This document shows positions 9,276-17,077 of a stretch of DNA of 64,000 nt, piece after piece (the stretch's first letter is position 1; each line of letters opens with the position of its first letter). This DNA is from Bdellovibrionales bacterium RIFOXYC1_FULL_37_79 (lineage in GTDB: Bacteria > Bdellovibrionota > Bacteriovoracia > Bacteriovoracales > Bacteriovoracaceae): positions 1-64,000 of the forward strand of contig MEQB01000002.1 in NCBI GenBank assembly GCA_001770015.1. The letters are read 5' to 3'. Under the pieces are notes generated by a model, which was not told the DNA's origin, made no database searches, and saw nothing but the letters and a program-made list of their open reading frames with translations. Made by a program: the position numbers and the translations under genes.

Positions 9276-9718
9276 GTGCAGATTTTATTTCATTTAGCGA
9301 AAATGATTTATTTATACTTCTTAAAAAGGATGAAAGATTTTTAGTTCTTGATGAGTTCTGTTTTTCTACAAGGATATATATAAATAGAAAAATTAAAAAT
9401 AAATCATATGAATATTACTGCTGGTGCTGTAAAGAATTAAGGTCTGACCATGATTTTTCTGAAAAAAATAAAAGTGATCAACTTTGTAAAGATTGTTCGA
9501 AGCTTTCTTCTGAAGATTTAAAATATAGACAGACAATACGAAACATTGATCGTCTACTAGGTTTTGGGGATTTGATTAGTCCAAGGAATAAAAAGGCCTT
9601 GGAAAATTATCTTGGGAACGAAGACTTGCGGATTTGTGAATATGTAAAAATGGCACTTGTAAAAGGTAAAGATTACCGTTTACAAAATAAAACTTCTCCT
9701 TTTTCTAGTTGTGACTAA
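9266..9718 (+). CDS. Zinc-ribbon protein, probable C-terminal part of the preceding gene
   Basis: 150 residues from TTG 9266, no Shine-Dalgarno sequence. A four-Cys zinc ribbon is clear: YYCWCCKELR ... QLCKDCSKL, the CxxC-x~20-CxxC spacing seen in zinc ribbons that accompany HNH nucleases and in some phage proteins. The frame stops at TAA 9716-9718, but the same frame continues with sensible protein to 9859, so the gene seems broken twice. Intact it would have been ~340 residues. Function unknown; DNA or RNA binding is only a guess from the zinc ribbon. Confidence 0.5.
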   Translation: MWIGADFISFSENDLFILLKKDERFLVLDEFCFSTRIYINRKIKNKSYEYYCWCCKELRSDHDFSEKNKSDQLCKDCSKLSSEDLKYRQTIRNIDRLLGFGDLISPRNKKALENYLGNEDLRICEYVKMALVKGKDYRLQNKTSPFSSCD

Positions 9719-9859
9719 CGGGAAGAGAATTATCTTACGACTATTCTCCCACCTCAAAATAAGGTATTGTTACATTGTCAGGAACGCTTCTTTATTCAGT
9801 TCCCTAGGTTCATTCAGTGGCATGAATGGTTGCTGTACTTCTTCAGAAAAAACTCTTAA
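9719..9859 (+). pseudogene. Probable C-terminal remnant of the zinc-ribbon gene
   Basis: After the TAA at 9716-9718, the same frame reads REENYLTTILPPQNKVLLHC, QERFFIQFPRFIQWHEWLLY and ends FFRKNS-stop at 9857-9859. The amino-acid character is protein-like and the frame is that of the zinc-ribbon ORF, so the TAA is likely a nonsense mutation. Confidence 0.4.
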
Positions 9860-10278
9860 AGCCTTCTTTCAATCGCACTATCGTGACGTACTCATCTCGT
9901 CTTTGTGGCGTTCGGCTTAGATCTTCTGGGCTTCGTTTTATCTAAGTGGCCGTTCACATGTTTGCTGCTAGATTGAATCCTTTCTCATCTTACCCCCGGC
10001 GCCTGTCGACTCTCTTAGCTGAGTAACTATTGCTATTTTTAACCGTCCACCTCTTAAAATTAACAGAAAAATAAGATAGTTGAATAGAACCTGTAGAAAA
10101 GATATGCCTTAGTCTCAACTTATGATGAGTTCTTGCTTTATATACAGGTAAATTTCCTTATGGAAAATCCTCTTTAAGAAATTTACTTAGTAGTAAAATA
10201 TAAATCAAAAGACCCAAGTTTCAGACCTCTGATGATAAAAAATATTGAAGAGAATTTAACATGTTTTTGTACTAGGTA
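9860..10278. other. Gene-free stretch of unlike base composition
   Basis: About 420 bases. The first ~170 (9860-10030) are richer in G and C than the flanks, and all six frames hit stops; no tRNA fold or known RNA was recognised. Towards 10120-10277 a plus frame reads VSTYDEFLLYIQ and later VKYKSKDPSFRPLMIKNIEE with stops between, possibly the rest of a toxin or regulator gene once paired with the antitoxin that follows. Confidence 0.3.
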
Positions 10279-10473
10279 ATGCTCATTTTTATTGATGAAG
10301 CTGAAATAAGAAATCATAGGGAAATAGGTAGAAAAACGCCTATGAGTGTTTCTTTGCCACCTGAAGTTGTAGACGAATTAAAGAAATTGGCAGAAAAAAA
10401 AGGAATTCCTTATCAGGTGCTTATGAGAAGTTTTATTATTGCAGGATTAGATAAAATGAAAAAAGTCTCATAG
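10279..10473 (+). CDS. CopG/ribbon-helix-helix antitoxin-like protein, no partner
   Basis: 64 residues. RKTPMSVSLPPEVVDELKKL followed by AEKKGIPYQVLMRSFIIAGL is the usual C-terminal part of CopG-type (PF12441-like) antitoxins: a beta strand, then two helices with the GIPYQ turn. Such proteins bind DNA as dimers and neutralise a cognate RelE- or BrnT-like toxin, but no intact toxin gene is adjacent. The upstream 150 bases hold only broken coding-like frames. AGG lies shortly before the ATG. It is either an orphan antitoxin or a remnant of a decayed toxin-antitoxin locus. The stop overlaps the end of the convergent gene by six bases. Confidence 0.65.
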   Translation: MLIFIDEAEIRNHREIGRKTPMSVSLPPEVVDELKKLAEKKGIPYQVLMRSFIIAGLDKMKKVS

Positions 10474-11937
10474 CATTTTTAATGCGTTTAAATAGTCATT
10501 CATCATTTTGTCAGAAAAGTGTTCAAAGCATTTTCTCCTGGTAAAAAATTCGTGAACCCAGGGTTCTTTTAAGAAGGAAAGCATTTGCTTTGGCAAGGTC
10601 GGATATTTTTCCTTTGCGATTTCATTACCAGCTAAGGCCCAAAGTACTTCTGACATATCAATAATATCAGAATTGGTTAGGCTATTTGCGTTCTCTATAA
10701 AATAGGTCAAGGCAACCTTAGCGCTGATTTTATTGCTAAGAAGATGAAGAAACGATTTTCTTGCAAGTACTGCTTTGACTTCTTGGTCATCAATTGAAAA
10801 ATTCTCCAACAATATTTTTTTAAAAGTGTCCATGTTCAGATATTTTAAATTGAATAAATAATCCCTCGGTACGGAGATTGAGTAAGGGGGTGCCTCTGGT
10901 AATGTCTGTTCGATCGATAAAACTAAATTTAATAACTTATTTTTATTATCTTTGGCGGAAAGTATTTTTGAAAATAACTCTGGATCATGACGCGTGTCCA
11001 ATGAAAGTAATGATCGTCCCTTTCTCCTGAGATGATTTTCCACTTTAAGCAGGTTTAAATAAGATTGTAATTCTTTAAGATTTTCATGAAAGCTTTTTAG
11101 GGCATGAGGTGGCAGATCCATGTGAGCTACTTGTCTATTAATTTCTGCTATCCGATCCTCCAAATAATAAATAGTACGGTTTATATCAGTATTTAGCTCT
11201 TTAGAAATTCCCTTCTGGCCAATCCAGCTTGCGAGATAATCAATAACTGTATAATCTATTTCCCCCCAAATTGTATAATCATGACTGGTTGTTGTTAAAT
11301 ACGGTATATCTTGAAATAACTTTGGAAAAAACGTTTGCAGCTTACCTTTCTCCAATATATCAGTTCCATCTACTAAAACTATATTTGATGGAAATCTTTC
11401 CGCTTTGAAGCGAATTGAACCTTGTTCATCAAGAAAATTATTAACAGCTTCCTTGATACCTAAGGCCCCATCATATTGTATTATTTTAAAAGTTGCATCT
11501 TCTGGGACTTCCTCTCCAAAAGGTAGAAAAACAACTGCTTCTTTAGGAATTTTGAAGTCTCCTAAAATAAAGGTATCTTGAGGAAATAAATTAAGTAACT
11601 GCGGACGAAGAGAACTTAGTGGAGTTACAACAGCATAAGATCTTTTTGTCCAATGTCCCCAATGATGATCGATGACAGGTTCACCCAGGCTAAAATGTAA
11701 AGTAGCACTAAAGCGTCCTCTATTTTTTGTTACAGCTTTTATAAACCCATGTGACGGATAAAAATCTGTGAGATGAATTGCATAAACTTTTTTTTCGTTT
11801 GGATCTGCTACATTGGTAGATTTTTGTATAAAGGCCCGTGCAGCTTCTGTGCACGACATTGATAAAGCTGGTTGACTTCCACCCAAGAGATAAGCTGCCA
11901 TGCTTATTAAAAATAGGTTGGATATGAAATATTTCAT
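10468..11937 (-). CDS. Large secreted protein, unknown function
   Basis: 489 residues. N-terminal signal peptide up to about ALSMS (MKYFISNLFLISMAAYLLGG then SQPALS). The mature part begins with CTEAARAFIQ, followed by a mixed alpha/beta region (residues ~45-200: YAIHLTDFYPSHGFIKAV, PVIDHHWGHWTKRSYAVVTP) and a mainly helical C-terminal half. His-rich HHWGHW could bind metal but is not a known motif. No family recognised. Coding sequence is intact although both flanks are decayed genes. GAGAAT precedes the ATG. Confidence 0.7.
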   Translation of the reverse strand: MKYFISNLFLISMAAYLLGGSQPALSMSCTEAARAFIQKSTNVADPNEKKVYAIHLTDFYPSHGFIKAVTKNRGRFSATLHFSLGEPVIDHHWGHWTKRSYAVVTPLSSLRPQLLNLFPQDTFILGDFKIPKEAVVFLPFGEEVPEDATFKIIQYDGALGIKEAVNNFLDEQGSIRFKAERFPSNIVLVDGTDILEKGKLQTFFPKLFQDIPYLTTTSHDYTIWGEIDYTVIDYLASWIGQKGISKELNTDINRTIYYLEDRIAEINRQVAHMDLPPHALKSFHENLKELQSYLNLLKVENHLRRKGRSLLSLDTRHDPELFSKILSAKDNKNKLLNLVLSIEQTLPEAPPYSISVPRDYLFNLKYLNMDTFKKILLENFSIDDQEVKAVLARKSFLHLLSNKISAKVALTYFIENANSLTNSDIIDMSEVLWALAGNEIAKEKYPTLPKQMLSFLKEPWVHEFFTRRKCFEHFSDKMMNDYLNALKML

Positions 11938-11953
11938 GTTATTCTCAATTTTT

Positions 11954-12161
11954 TCACTGGTTTAACTGACTTATTTTAGCATAGGTTTTTGCCTGTTTAC
12001 ATGGCGCAGCAATTTTTACAATTTTGTCAGCGACATCGCCGAATTGATTCAAAATATCGGCTATATCCGGGGTTTTTAAACGTAAAATCAGTAACTTGAC
12101 CTGTTTTATTATCTACTAAATTTTTGCAGACTAACGCCCTTTTGGTTGTTGGATAGGCCAA
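11954..12161 (-). pseudogene. C-terminal remnant of an unknown gene, one frameshift
   Basis: The minus strand reads AYPTTKRALVCKNLVDNKTG then QVTDFTFK, and after one frame change near 12080 (an A5C4 run) KTPDIADILNQFGDVADKIV then KIAAPCKQAKTYAKISQLNQ-stop (11954-11956). Both parts look like real protein. No start is available because the frame closes at 12161, next to the unrelated AbiEii-like tail on the other strand. Confidence 0.4.
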
Positions 12162-12183
12162 TTACTCGACAGCTCGAAAAGGT

Positions 12184-12339
12184 AGTTTAAAACTTTTTCC
12201 GCAAGATCGGACATTGCGGGATCTCGAAGAAGATTTTCGTCTCATGAAGCAAATGTTATTGCAGGAAGCCCCGGATTGGCAACTGATCCTCAAGACGTTT
12301 GAGGAATTTGAAGCCGATTCGATCTTTCGAAAGACATAA
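12184..12339 (+). pseudogene. Tail of an AbiEii-like nucleotidyltransferase gene
   Basis: 52 codons: KLFPQDRTLRDLEEDFRLMK, QMLLQEAPDWQLILKTFEEF, EADSIFRKT-stop. The pattern D-x2-x-M, then a small segment with P and W/F, then helix ending in N/D is the usual end of AbiEii/DUF1814-type nucleotidyltransferase toxins of abortive-infection systems. No start or upstream domain is left, as the frame closes at a TAG shortly before. Sequence is richer in G and C than the flanking gap, consistent with transfer. Confidence 0.45.
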
Positions 12340-12370
12340 GTACCAACCCGTCCGAGGTTAAGCGAGCCAG

Positions 12371-13723
12371 TTAGTTTATTACACTTTCAATTGATAAAAA
12401 AGCGTTTTTTACCCTTTGTTTTATAACCCAGGTTTCACTCAGACAGGAATATCCTCCCCGGCCCCAACCTTCGCCCCAGCTATTGGCGGTGATAAAACAG
12501 ACTTGCCCTTCCTCTGCGTGATGTTTGGCAGGCAAAGGGATATAGCCAATCAGTAAAATGGCGTGCCCTTCGGCGTGAGAATCCATCTGGCCTTTACTTT
12601 TAGAATCCTTGTAAGTGATGAAACCATTTGATAGGTAGAAATTGGGAGTCAAGGTAAATCCGGCAATCACTGGTTTACCGGCGTCTAGTGCGGCCATGGT
12701 TTCAGGTAAGCTGTTAAGACGCTTATAGTGATTGATTTTCACAAACCCTTCCTGGCAAGTTTGGCCCAGGGGAATCTGAGTCTCGTTATTGCTGATGCTG
12801 ACTTCTTTGTAGGGACAAAATTTTTCCAGGGGAATGTCTGGCATTTTGGCCTGCATGGATTGATCGTACCCTTTGGCCGCCCATGATCCTTTGCTCGAGC
12901 AGGGGGCCTGCTGGCAAGAAGGCCTAGACGACCAGTAAAAATATTGTTCCGATAAATCACTATCGATGTTATTAGATTTTAATAAAACCTCAATGGCCCG
13001 AATACCGGAAAAGGCGGCACAAGTCGGCCGCTTTCCTTGATTGCGAATAGGTATGTCCATGGCCTGTTTGATCAGCCGGTAGTCACTACTACTTAATTTT
13101 TCCACATAATTTTTAGACAGGGGAGTGATGGTAAAATCATGGGATCCGGATTGTAATTTTTCCTCGTGATCTTCCAGGTTAAAAGTATTTTTCTTATAAG
13201 TTTTAACATTGCCTAAAAATTCTTTCCTCATTTCCTCCCAATGCTCGCGGGTCTTTTTAATTTCATCACTCCATTCCTTAAGCGTGGCCTGGTTTTCATT
13301 TTTAAGCTTTTTTAGATTTTCCTCATTTTCCGCTTTTATTTCAGCATAGAAGCTATCGTCCTTCTTATAGTATTTTTTCTTGAAGGCAGCATCTTTTTCA
13401 TCCTCTTTTTGTTTCTTGAGAGCCGCCTTGTTTTTGTTTAAAAGTTCTTGAATTTTTAATTCACCCGCCGACATTTGCTTGGGAGCTTCGGTGGGAACGA
13501 GAGTGGGGGTGGGGATCGGAGAGTGGATAGGGATGGGGGCCGGAGCCGGTTTATTTTCAACGGTGGGCTGAATTTTTTTCTCGATGCCAATATCACTAAA
13601 AAGGGTTTCTAAAATAATTTTGGTTTGCTTACTGGGATTTTGGTCATTTTCGCTACTGGCGTGGATTATTTCCGCCAGTGATTTGAAGGAAAACAGAACC
13701 AATAAAATTAAAAGATATTTCAT
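12371..13723 (-). CDS. Secreted papain-family (C1A) cysteine protease
   Basis: 450 residues. Signal peptide MKYLLILLVLFSFKSLA. Residues ~59-84 are Pro-rich (PAPAPIPIHSPIPTPTLVPT), ~85-190 a Lys/Glu-rich helical or coiled-coil stalk, and ~220-450 the protease. The catalytic triad is in place: Cys in NQGKRPTCAAFSG (~236), His in GHAILLIGY (~385) and Asn in TANSWGEGWGRGGYS (~411). The oxyanion Gln is in NQG. GAGGAAA precedes the ATG. The long N-terminal part could be a propeptide or a cell-wall-spanning stalk. Likely exported and active on proteins; whether against prey or nutrients is unknown. Confidence 0.9.
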   Translation of the reverse strand: MKYLLILLVLFSFKSLAEIIHASSENDQNPSKQTKIILETLFSDIGIEKKIQPTVENKPAPAPIPIHSPIPTPTLVPTEAPKQMSAGELKIQELLNKNKAALKKQKEDEKDAAFKKKYYKKDDSFYAEIKAENEENLKKLKNENQATLKEWSDEIKKTREHWEEMRKEFLGNVKTYKKNTFNLEDHEEKLQSGSHDFTITPLSKNYVEKLSSSDYRLIKQAMDIPIRNQGKRPTCAAFSGIRAIEVLLKSNNIDSDLSEQYFYWSSRPSCQQAPCSSKGSWAAKGYDQSMQAKMPDIPLEKFCPYKEVSISNNETQIPLGQTCQEGFVKINHYKRLNSLPETMAALDAGKPVIAGFTLTPNFYLSNGFITYKDSKSKGQMDSHAEGHAILLIGYIPLPAKHHAEEGQVCFITANSWGEGWGRGGYSCLSETWVIKQRVKNAFLSIESVIN

Positions 13724-13779
13724 AATATTTCCTCATAAAAGTTTGATGAGAAAAGATATCATGTCATTTAACAAAAAAA

Positions 13780-13803
13780 AAGGGGAACCGTTTGGTTCCC
13801 CTT
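13780..13803 (-). terminator. Rho-independent terminator of the porin gene
   Basis: AAGGGGAACC-gttt-GGTTCCCCTT, a perfect 10-bp stem, flanked on the minus-strand 3' side by a run of nine T. It ends porin transcription just upstream of the papain-like gene, which must therefore have its own promoter within 13724-13775. Confidence 0.9.
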
Positions 13804-13828
13804 CTTTTATTAACTAACTAAATTCAAA

Positions 13829-14944
13829 TTAGAAAGTAATTGTTGTTCCAACTGCAGCAACAGTAGCTTTAAATCCACCACCATTAGCAATAGTATCTGT
13901 GTTAAGCGTGGTGTCTTCTTGTTCTTTTTCAACGATTCCGTAAGAGGCTCTTACAGATACATTTTTATGAAGTTCTTTGATGAATGCAGCAGCAATTTGT
14001 GACTGATTGTTTTTGGCAGCGTTGCCAGTTACGTTTTTGTCTTCATTTGACATTTTACCGTAGGTAACGGCAACGGTATTGGTATCCATGAAGGTGTATT
14101 TACCAGTAACCATCATCTGAGTTGTTTCAAGTGGTTTTGGCATAGCTAGGTCAGCGTCTGTGTAGATAGCTTCTGATTTAGTATACATACCCGTTAAACC
14201 AAAGCCCATCATGCCAAAGCTTGCTCCGAAACCCATAACTGAAGCGTCTTTTAATCCACCGCTTGATAATACATCGTAAGCAGCATATACGCCCAAATTC
14301 ATGCCGTTCATTTCTTTTTCAAAAGATGCTTGGTTGCTCCAAACAGTCATTGTGTTGCCAGCAAGAGCTACACTATCATCGTTGTCGATGGTTGTGTAAT
14401 ACTGGAAACCAGCAAAATTAGGTGTCCTATAACCAATTAGTTCCTGTCGACTTCTGTAGGTATAACCAATACCGTAAGCGCCAAGTGCATGGTCGCTAGC
14501 AATATCATAAGAGTCAACAAGAGTTTTTTGAATGTCAACAGCTTCTAATCCAGCACTTGTTCCACTTAAAGGATCAAGCTTTAAACCAACCATGTCACCG
14601 GCAGCATAAGTTTGTCCAGTAATAATGGAACCCCAGAAACCGCCAATATCAACATAAGACTCTCTGATGCCAATCGTGTTAGTACCTGAGTTCAAACCTA
14701 GTTCTAAAACGTACTTGGCAGTATGGTCATTAAATTGGTATTCACCTTTTACGCCAATTCTTGATTCAGAGTTAGCAACATCGTTTGCACGGATGTTTTT
14801 AAGATCTTTAGTAGCAGCATTTTCTGAATCCAAATCCCTCATTTGGACTTCGCGGTTTACTTTTCCGTAGATTGTTGGCATAACGTCTGCGATTGCAGGA
14901 ACTGCTAACAACATACCAAGTGTAATTACAAATAATTTTCTCAT
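13829..14944 (-). CDS. Outer-membrane porin
   Basis: 371 residues from ATG 14944, chosen over the in-frame TTG one codon upstream because GGGAG lies five bases before the ATG. Signal peptide MRKLFVITLGMLLAVPAIA. PTIYGKVNREV opens the barrel, followed by repeated amphipathic beta strands (ESRIGVKGEYQFNDH, GFGASFGMMGFGLTGMY, TVAVTYGKMSNE), the GSIITGQTY loop before the constriction region, and a C-terminal strand ending in Phe (TVAAVGTTITF), the outer-membrane targeting signal. Matches general porins (Porin_4). Strong upstream -10-like sequence, strong terminator and monocistronic layout suggest abundant expression. Confidence 0.9.
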   Translation of the reverse strand: MRKLFVITLGMLLAVPAIADVMPTIYGKVNREVQMRDLDSENAATKDLKNIRANDVANSESRIGVKGEYQFNDHTAKYVLELGLNSGTNTIGIRESYVDIGGFWGSIITGQTYAAGDMVGLKLDPLSGTSAGLEAVDIQKTLVDSYDIASDHALGAYGIGYTYRSRQELIGYRTPNFAGFQYYTTIDNDDSVALAGNTMTVWSNQASFEKEMNGMNLGVYAAYDVLSSGGLKDASVMGFGASFGMMGFGLTGMYTKSEAIYTDADLAMPKPLETTQMMVTGKYTFMDTNTVAVTYGKMSNEDKNVTGNAAKNNQSQIAAAFIKELHKNVSVRASYGIVEKEQEDTTLNTDTIANGGGFKATVAAVGTTITF

Positions 14945-15103
14945 CAATACTCCCTTAGTTATGATTAATGATTAATATTAAAAACTATACAATACAAAAA
15001 TTATAAAGTTTGTTTTTTATCTTTACAACACTTTTGTGCTATATCTTTTAAAAAAATTTATTAAGTTTTGATTAAGATTGTGGTCCTATAAGGATAAAAA
15101 ATT

Positions 15104-16144
15104 ATGGAAAAAAAGAAACTTTTGATCATGAGATTTTCCAGTTTTGGTGACATCATTCAATCCATGTCTGCCATCGATTTACTTAAAATGATGTACCCTA
15201 TAAGTGAAATTCACTTCGCCACCAAAAAAGAATTTGTCTCGCTGGTTAAACTTCATCCGCAGGTGGATCAGGTGCTTGGTTATGATAAAAAGGAGGGGCT
15301 GATTGCGTTTATAAAAAAACTCCGGGAGCATGATTACGAGCTGGTGTACGATGCTCATAAAAGTTTAAGATCGCAGTTCATTACCAAGATTTTTTATCAT
15401 TCCATTTTTCATTATATATGTACCAAATCCATTGATCCGGTGGTGGTAACCAGAGGCAAGGACCGGCTCAAAAGGTTTCTTTTGTTTTACTGTCATAAGA
15501 ATTTTTTTCCATGGCCTTTTAAAGGGCGGGTTTCTTTTCAAGCACCACTTTTGAAACTGATAAAATCCAGGCCGGTCATAAAAAAAGTCGCATTTAATTT
15601 TGGAGAAATGAGGGATAAAAATGGATATCTTAAAATCTGTCAAGAAGTTGACAAGAAAACTCTTACAATTGCTCCTTCGGCAACCAGGGACATGAAAAAA
15701 TGGCCACTCTCCCATTGGCTTTCATTTGTAGAGAAACTTTCCGATTATCGTTTTATCATTCTCGGTGGCCCGGAGGATACCTACCTGCAGATCTTTGAAG
15801 AAAAATTTGGAAACCGGGTGATTAATCTGGCAGGGAAATTAAATCTGATAGAAAGCTGCTATGTGGTTAGCAAGTCCAATGTTTTAATCGCGGCGGATAC
15901 CGGTCTTATGCATGTGGGGGATTATCTTGGTATTCCAACGATTGCACTTATAGGCCCGACCGCCTTTGGCTTTCCTGCGGGAGATAATTCCATCACTTTG
16001 GAGGTTAATTTAAAATGCAGGCCCTGCACCAAGGATGGCAGAGGTAAATGTTCTCAAGCGGTTTATCAAAAATGTCTGGTGGATATCACCCCGGATCGGG
16101 TGATGGATGTCTTAAACAATTTGCTTGCGCATATCCCAGAGTAA
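15104..16144 (+). CDS. Glycosyltransferase family 9 (heptosyltransferase-like)
   Basis: 346 residues, GT-B fold. N-terminal LLIMRFSSFGDIIQSMSAID is the family start (acceptor side), then VDQVLGYD and ELVYDAHKSLRSQF. The donor-binding domain shows IAPSATRDMKKWPLSHW, FIILGGPED, and VLIAADTGLMHVGDYLGIPT followed by ALIGPT. This is the ADP-heptose:LPS heptosyltransferase family, which adds core sugars to lipid A at the inner face of the inner membrane. AAGGAT precedes the ATG. The last nine codons lie in a 51-base sequence that is repeated at 17079-17130, in the end of the adenosine deaminase-like gene. Confidence 0.88.
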   Translation: MEKKKLLIMRFSSFGDIIQSMSAIDLLKMMYPISEIHFATKKEFVSLVKLHPQVDQVLGYDKKEGLIAFIKKLREHDYELVYDAHKSLRSQFITKIFYHSIFHYICTKSIDPVVVTRGKDRLKRFLLFYCHKNFFPWPFKGRVSFQAPLLKLIKSRPVIKKVAFNFGEMRDKNGYLKICQEVDKKTLTIAPSATRDMKKWPLSHWLSFVEKLSDYRFIILGGPEDTYLQIFEEKFGNRVINLAGKLNLIESCYVVSKSNVLIAADTGLMHVGDYLGIPTIALIGPTAFGFPAGDNSITLEVNLKCRPCTKDGRGKCSQAVYQKCLVDITPDRVMDVLNNLLAHIPE

Positions 16145-16163
16145 ATTACTGATATAGGCCGTC
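16113..16163. repeat. Left copy of a 51/52-bp direct repeat
   Basis: Matches 17079-17130 at about 48 of 52 positions. It covers the end of the GT9 gene on the plus strand and, on the minus strand, still encodes YISNLLWDMRKQIV-stop, the tail of the adenosine deaminase-like protein. Base changes are partly synonymous. Confidence 0.9.
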
Positions 16164-16275
16164 CAAAATCCTTAATCGCTTTGCGCTTATTCCGATTTTA
16201 TATCCAAGGTCGCTGTAAAGTTTTTTTTAGTTTCTTCCAGATGGGCCCCATGAGATCAGCAGAAATTTTTGTTCC

Positions 16276-16785
16276 CTAGTATGACAGTTGCGGAATAGGA
16301 AATCTGAAATTAAAATTATGCTGACCACTTACTGGATCGACGAGCCAACGATCAAATGTTGGTGACACTGCAACCTGCTGGTAACAGTTTGTCTCTCCTC
16401 CATGATTGGCCCACCGAGTGACAATATCGTCAGAGATGTAAGTGGCCCCTTGCACCTGAACACTACAATTTTTTTGATTCACCCAAGTCCCATCATTGTT
16501 ATATTCACAGTTGTAAATAATTTGTGATGGTTCAGATGTCCACTCATTTGATGGAACACAGTTATTAATCAAAACAATACGCGAGGTTCCAGGAATCGCA
16601 CCGTCAACGACCACATGCACTCCAGAGGCAATACTTTCGGCCGTATTTCCATTGGTTGTATGTTTTGTGGCAAACCAAATACGAATATTTTCGCCTGATA
16701 AAGCCGTGAGGGTTATGGGGCCATCTGCCATTGCTGTTGAAAGTGATATTAGGCATGTCAAAGTCACTAAAAATAGGGTATGCAT
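16276..16785 (-). CDS. Small secreted Cys-containing protein, unknown function
   Basis: 169 residues with signal peptide MHTLFLVTLTCLISLSTAMA and a strong GGAGGAA ribosome-binding site. The mature part is beta-rich with Cys in LINNCVPS, IIYNCEYN, QKNCSVQ and ETNCYQQ, likely two disulfides. No family recognised. It lies alone inside a ~920-base segment bounded by the two copies of a 51/52-bp direct repeat, so it appears to have been inserted between two formerly overlapping convergent genes. Exported; role unknown. Confidence 0.75.
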   Translation of the reverse strand: MHTLFLVTLTCLISLSTAMADGPITLTALSGENIRIWFATKHTTNGNTAESIASGVHVVVDGAIPGTSRIVLINNCVPSNEWTSEPSQIIYNCEYNNDGTWVNQKNCSVQVQGATYISDDIVTRWANHGGETNCYQQVAVSPTFDRWLVDPVSGQHNFNFRFPIPQLSY

Positions 16786-17077
16786 ATTTATTCCTCCAAG
16801 TTGTAAAAGTAATTCATTAATTTTCTAGTTGAGTGAATCATCCATATCAAAGCATAAAATGAAAAACAATTTAATGTTTTTACAGTGTAATTATTTCATT
16901 TCATCTGATTGTGCTAAAGAATATCGATAGCAACCATGTAATAATGGTGGTTCAATTGTTTATTATTTAAATTATTATCGAACATCAAGAGACGGTATTG
17001 ATGATTTTTTTAGGATAAAATTCAGCATATCGTCCCGTTTTTTTATACTTGTTTTGACGCAGTGGCATAGGTCCTTC
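16786..17077. other. Promoter side of the inserted segment, no gene
   Basis: About 290 very AT-rich bases upstream of the small secreted gene. The only structure noted is CATCAA-n9-TTGATG followed by seven T near 16985-17012, a weak terminator-like hairpin on the plus strand. No coding frame of note. Confidence 0.3.

Noticed and set aside
9711-9920. 69-codon plus-strand frame after the zinc-ribbon ORF
   Set aside because: Another frame in the same stretch continues the zinc-ribbon protein more convincingly; no start signal for this one.
9860-10030. Possible structured RNA in a GC-richer stretch
   Set aside because: No tRNA, tmRNA or other known RNA shape could be recognised by eye; left as an unexplained region.
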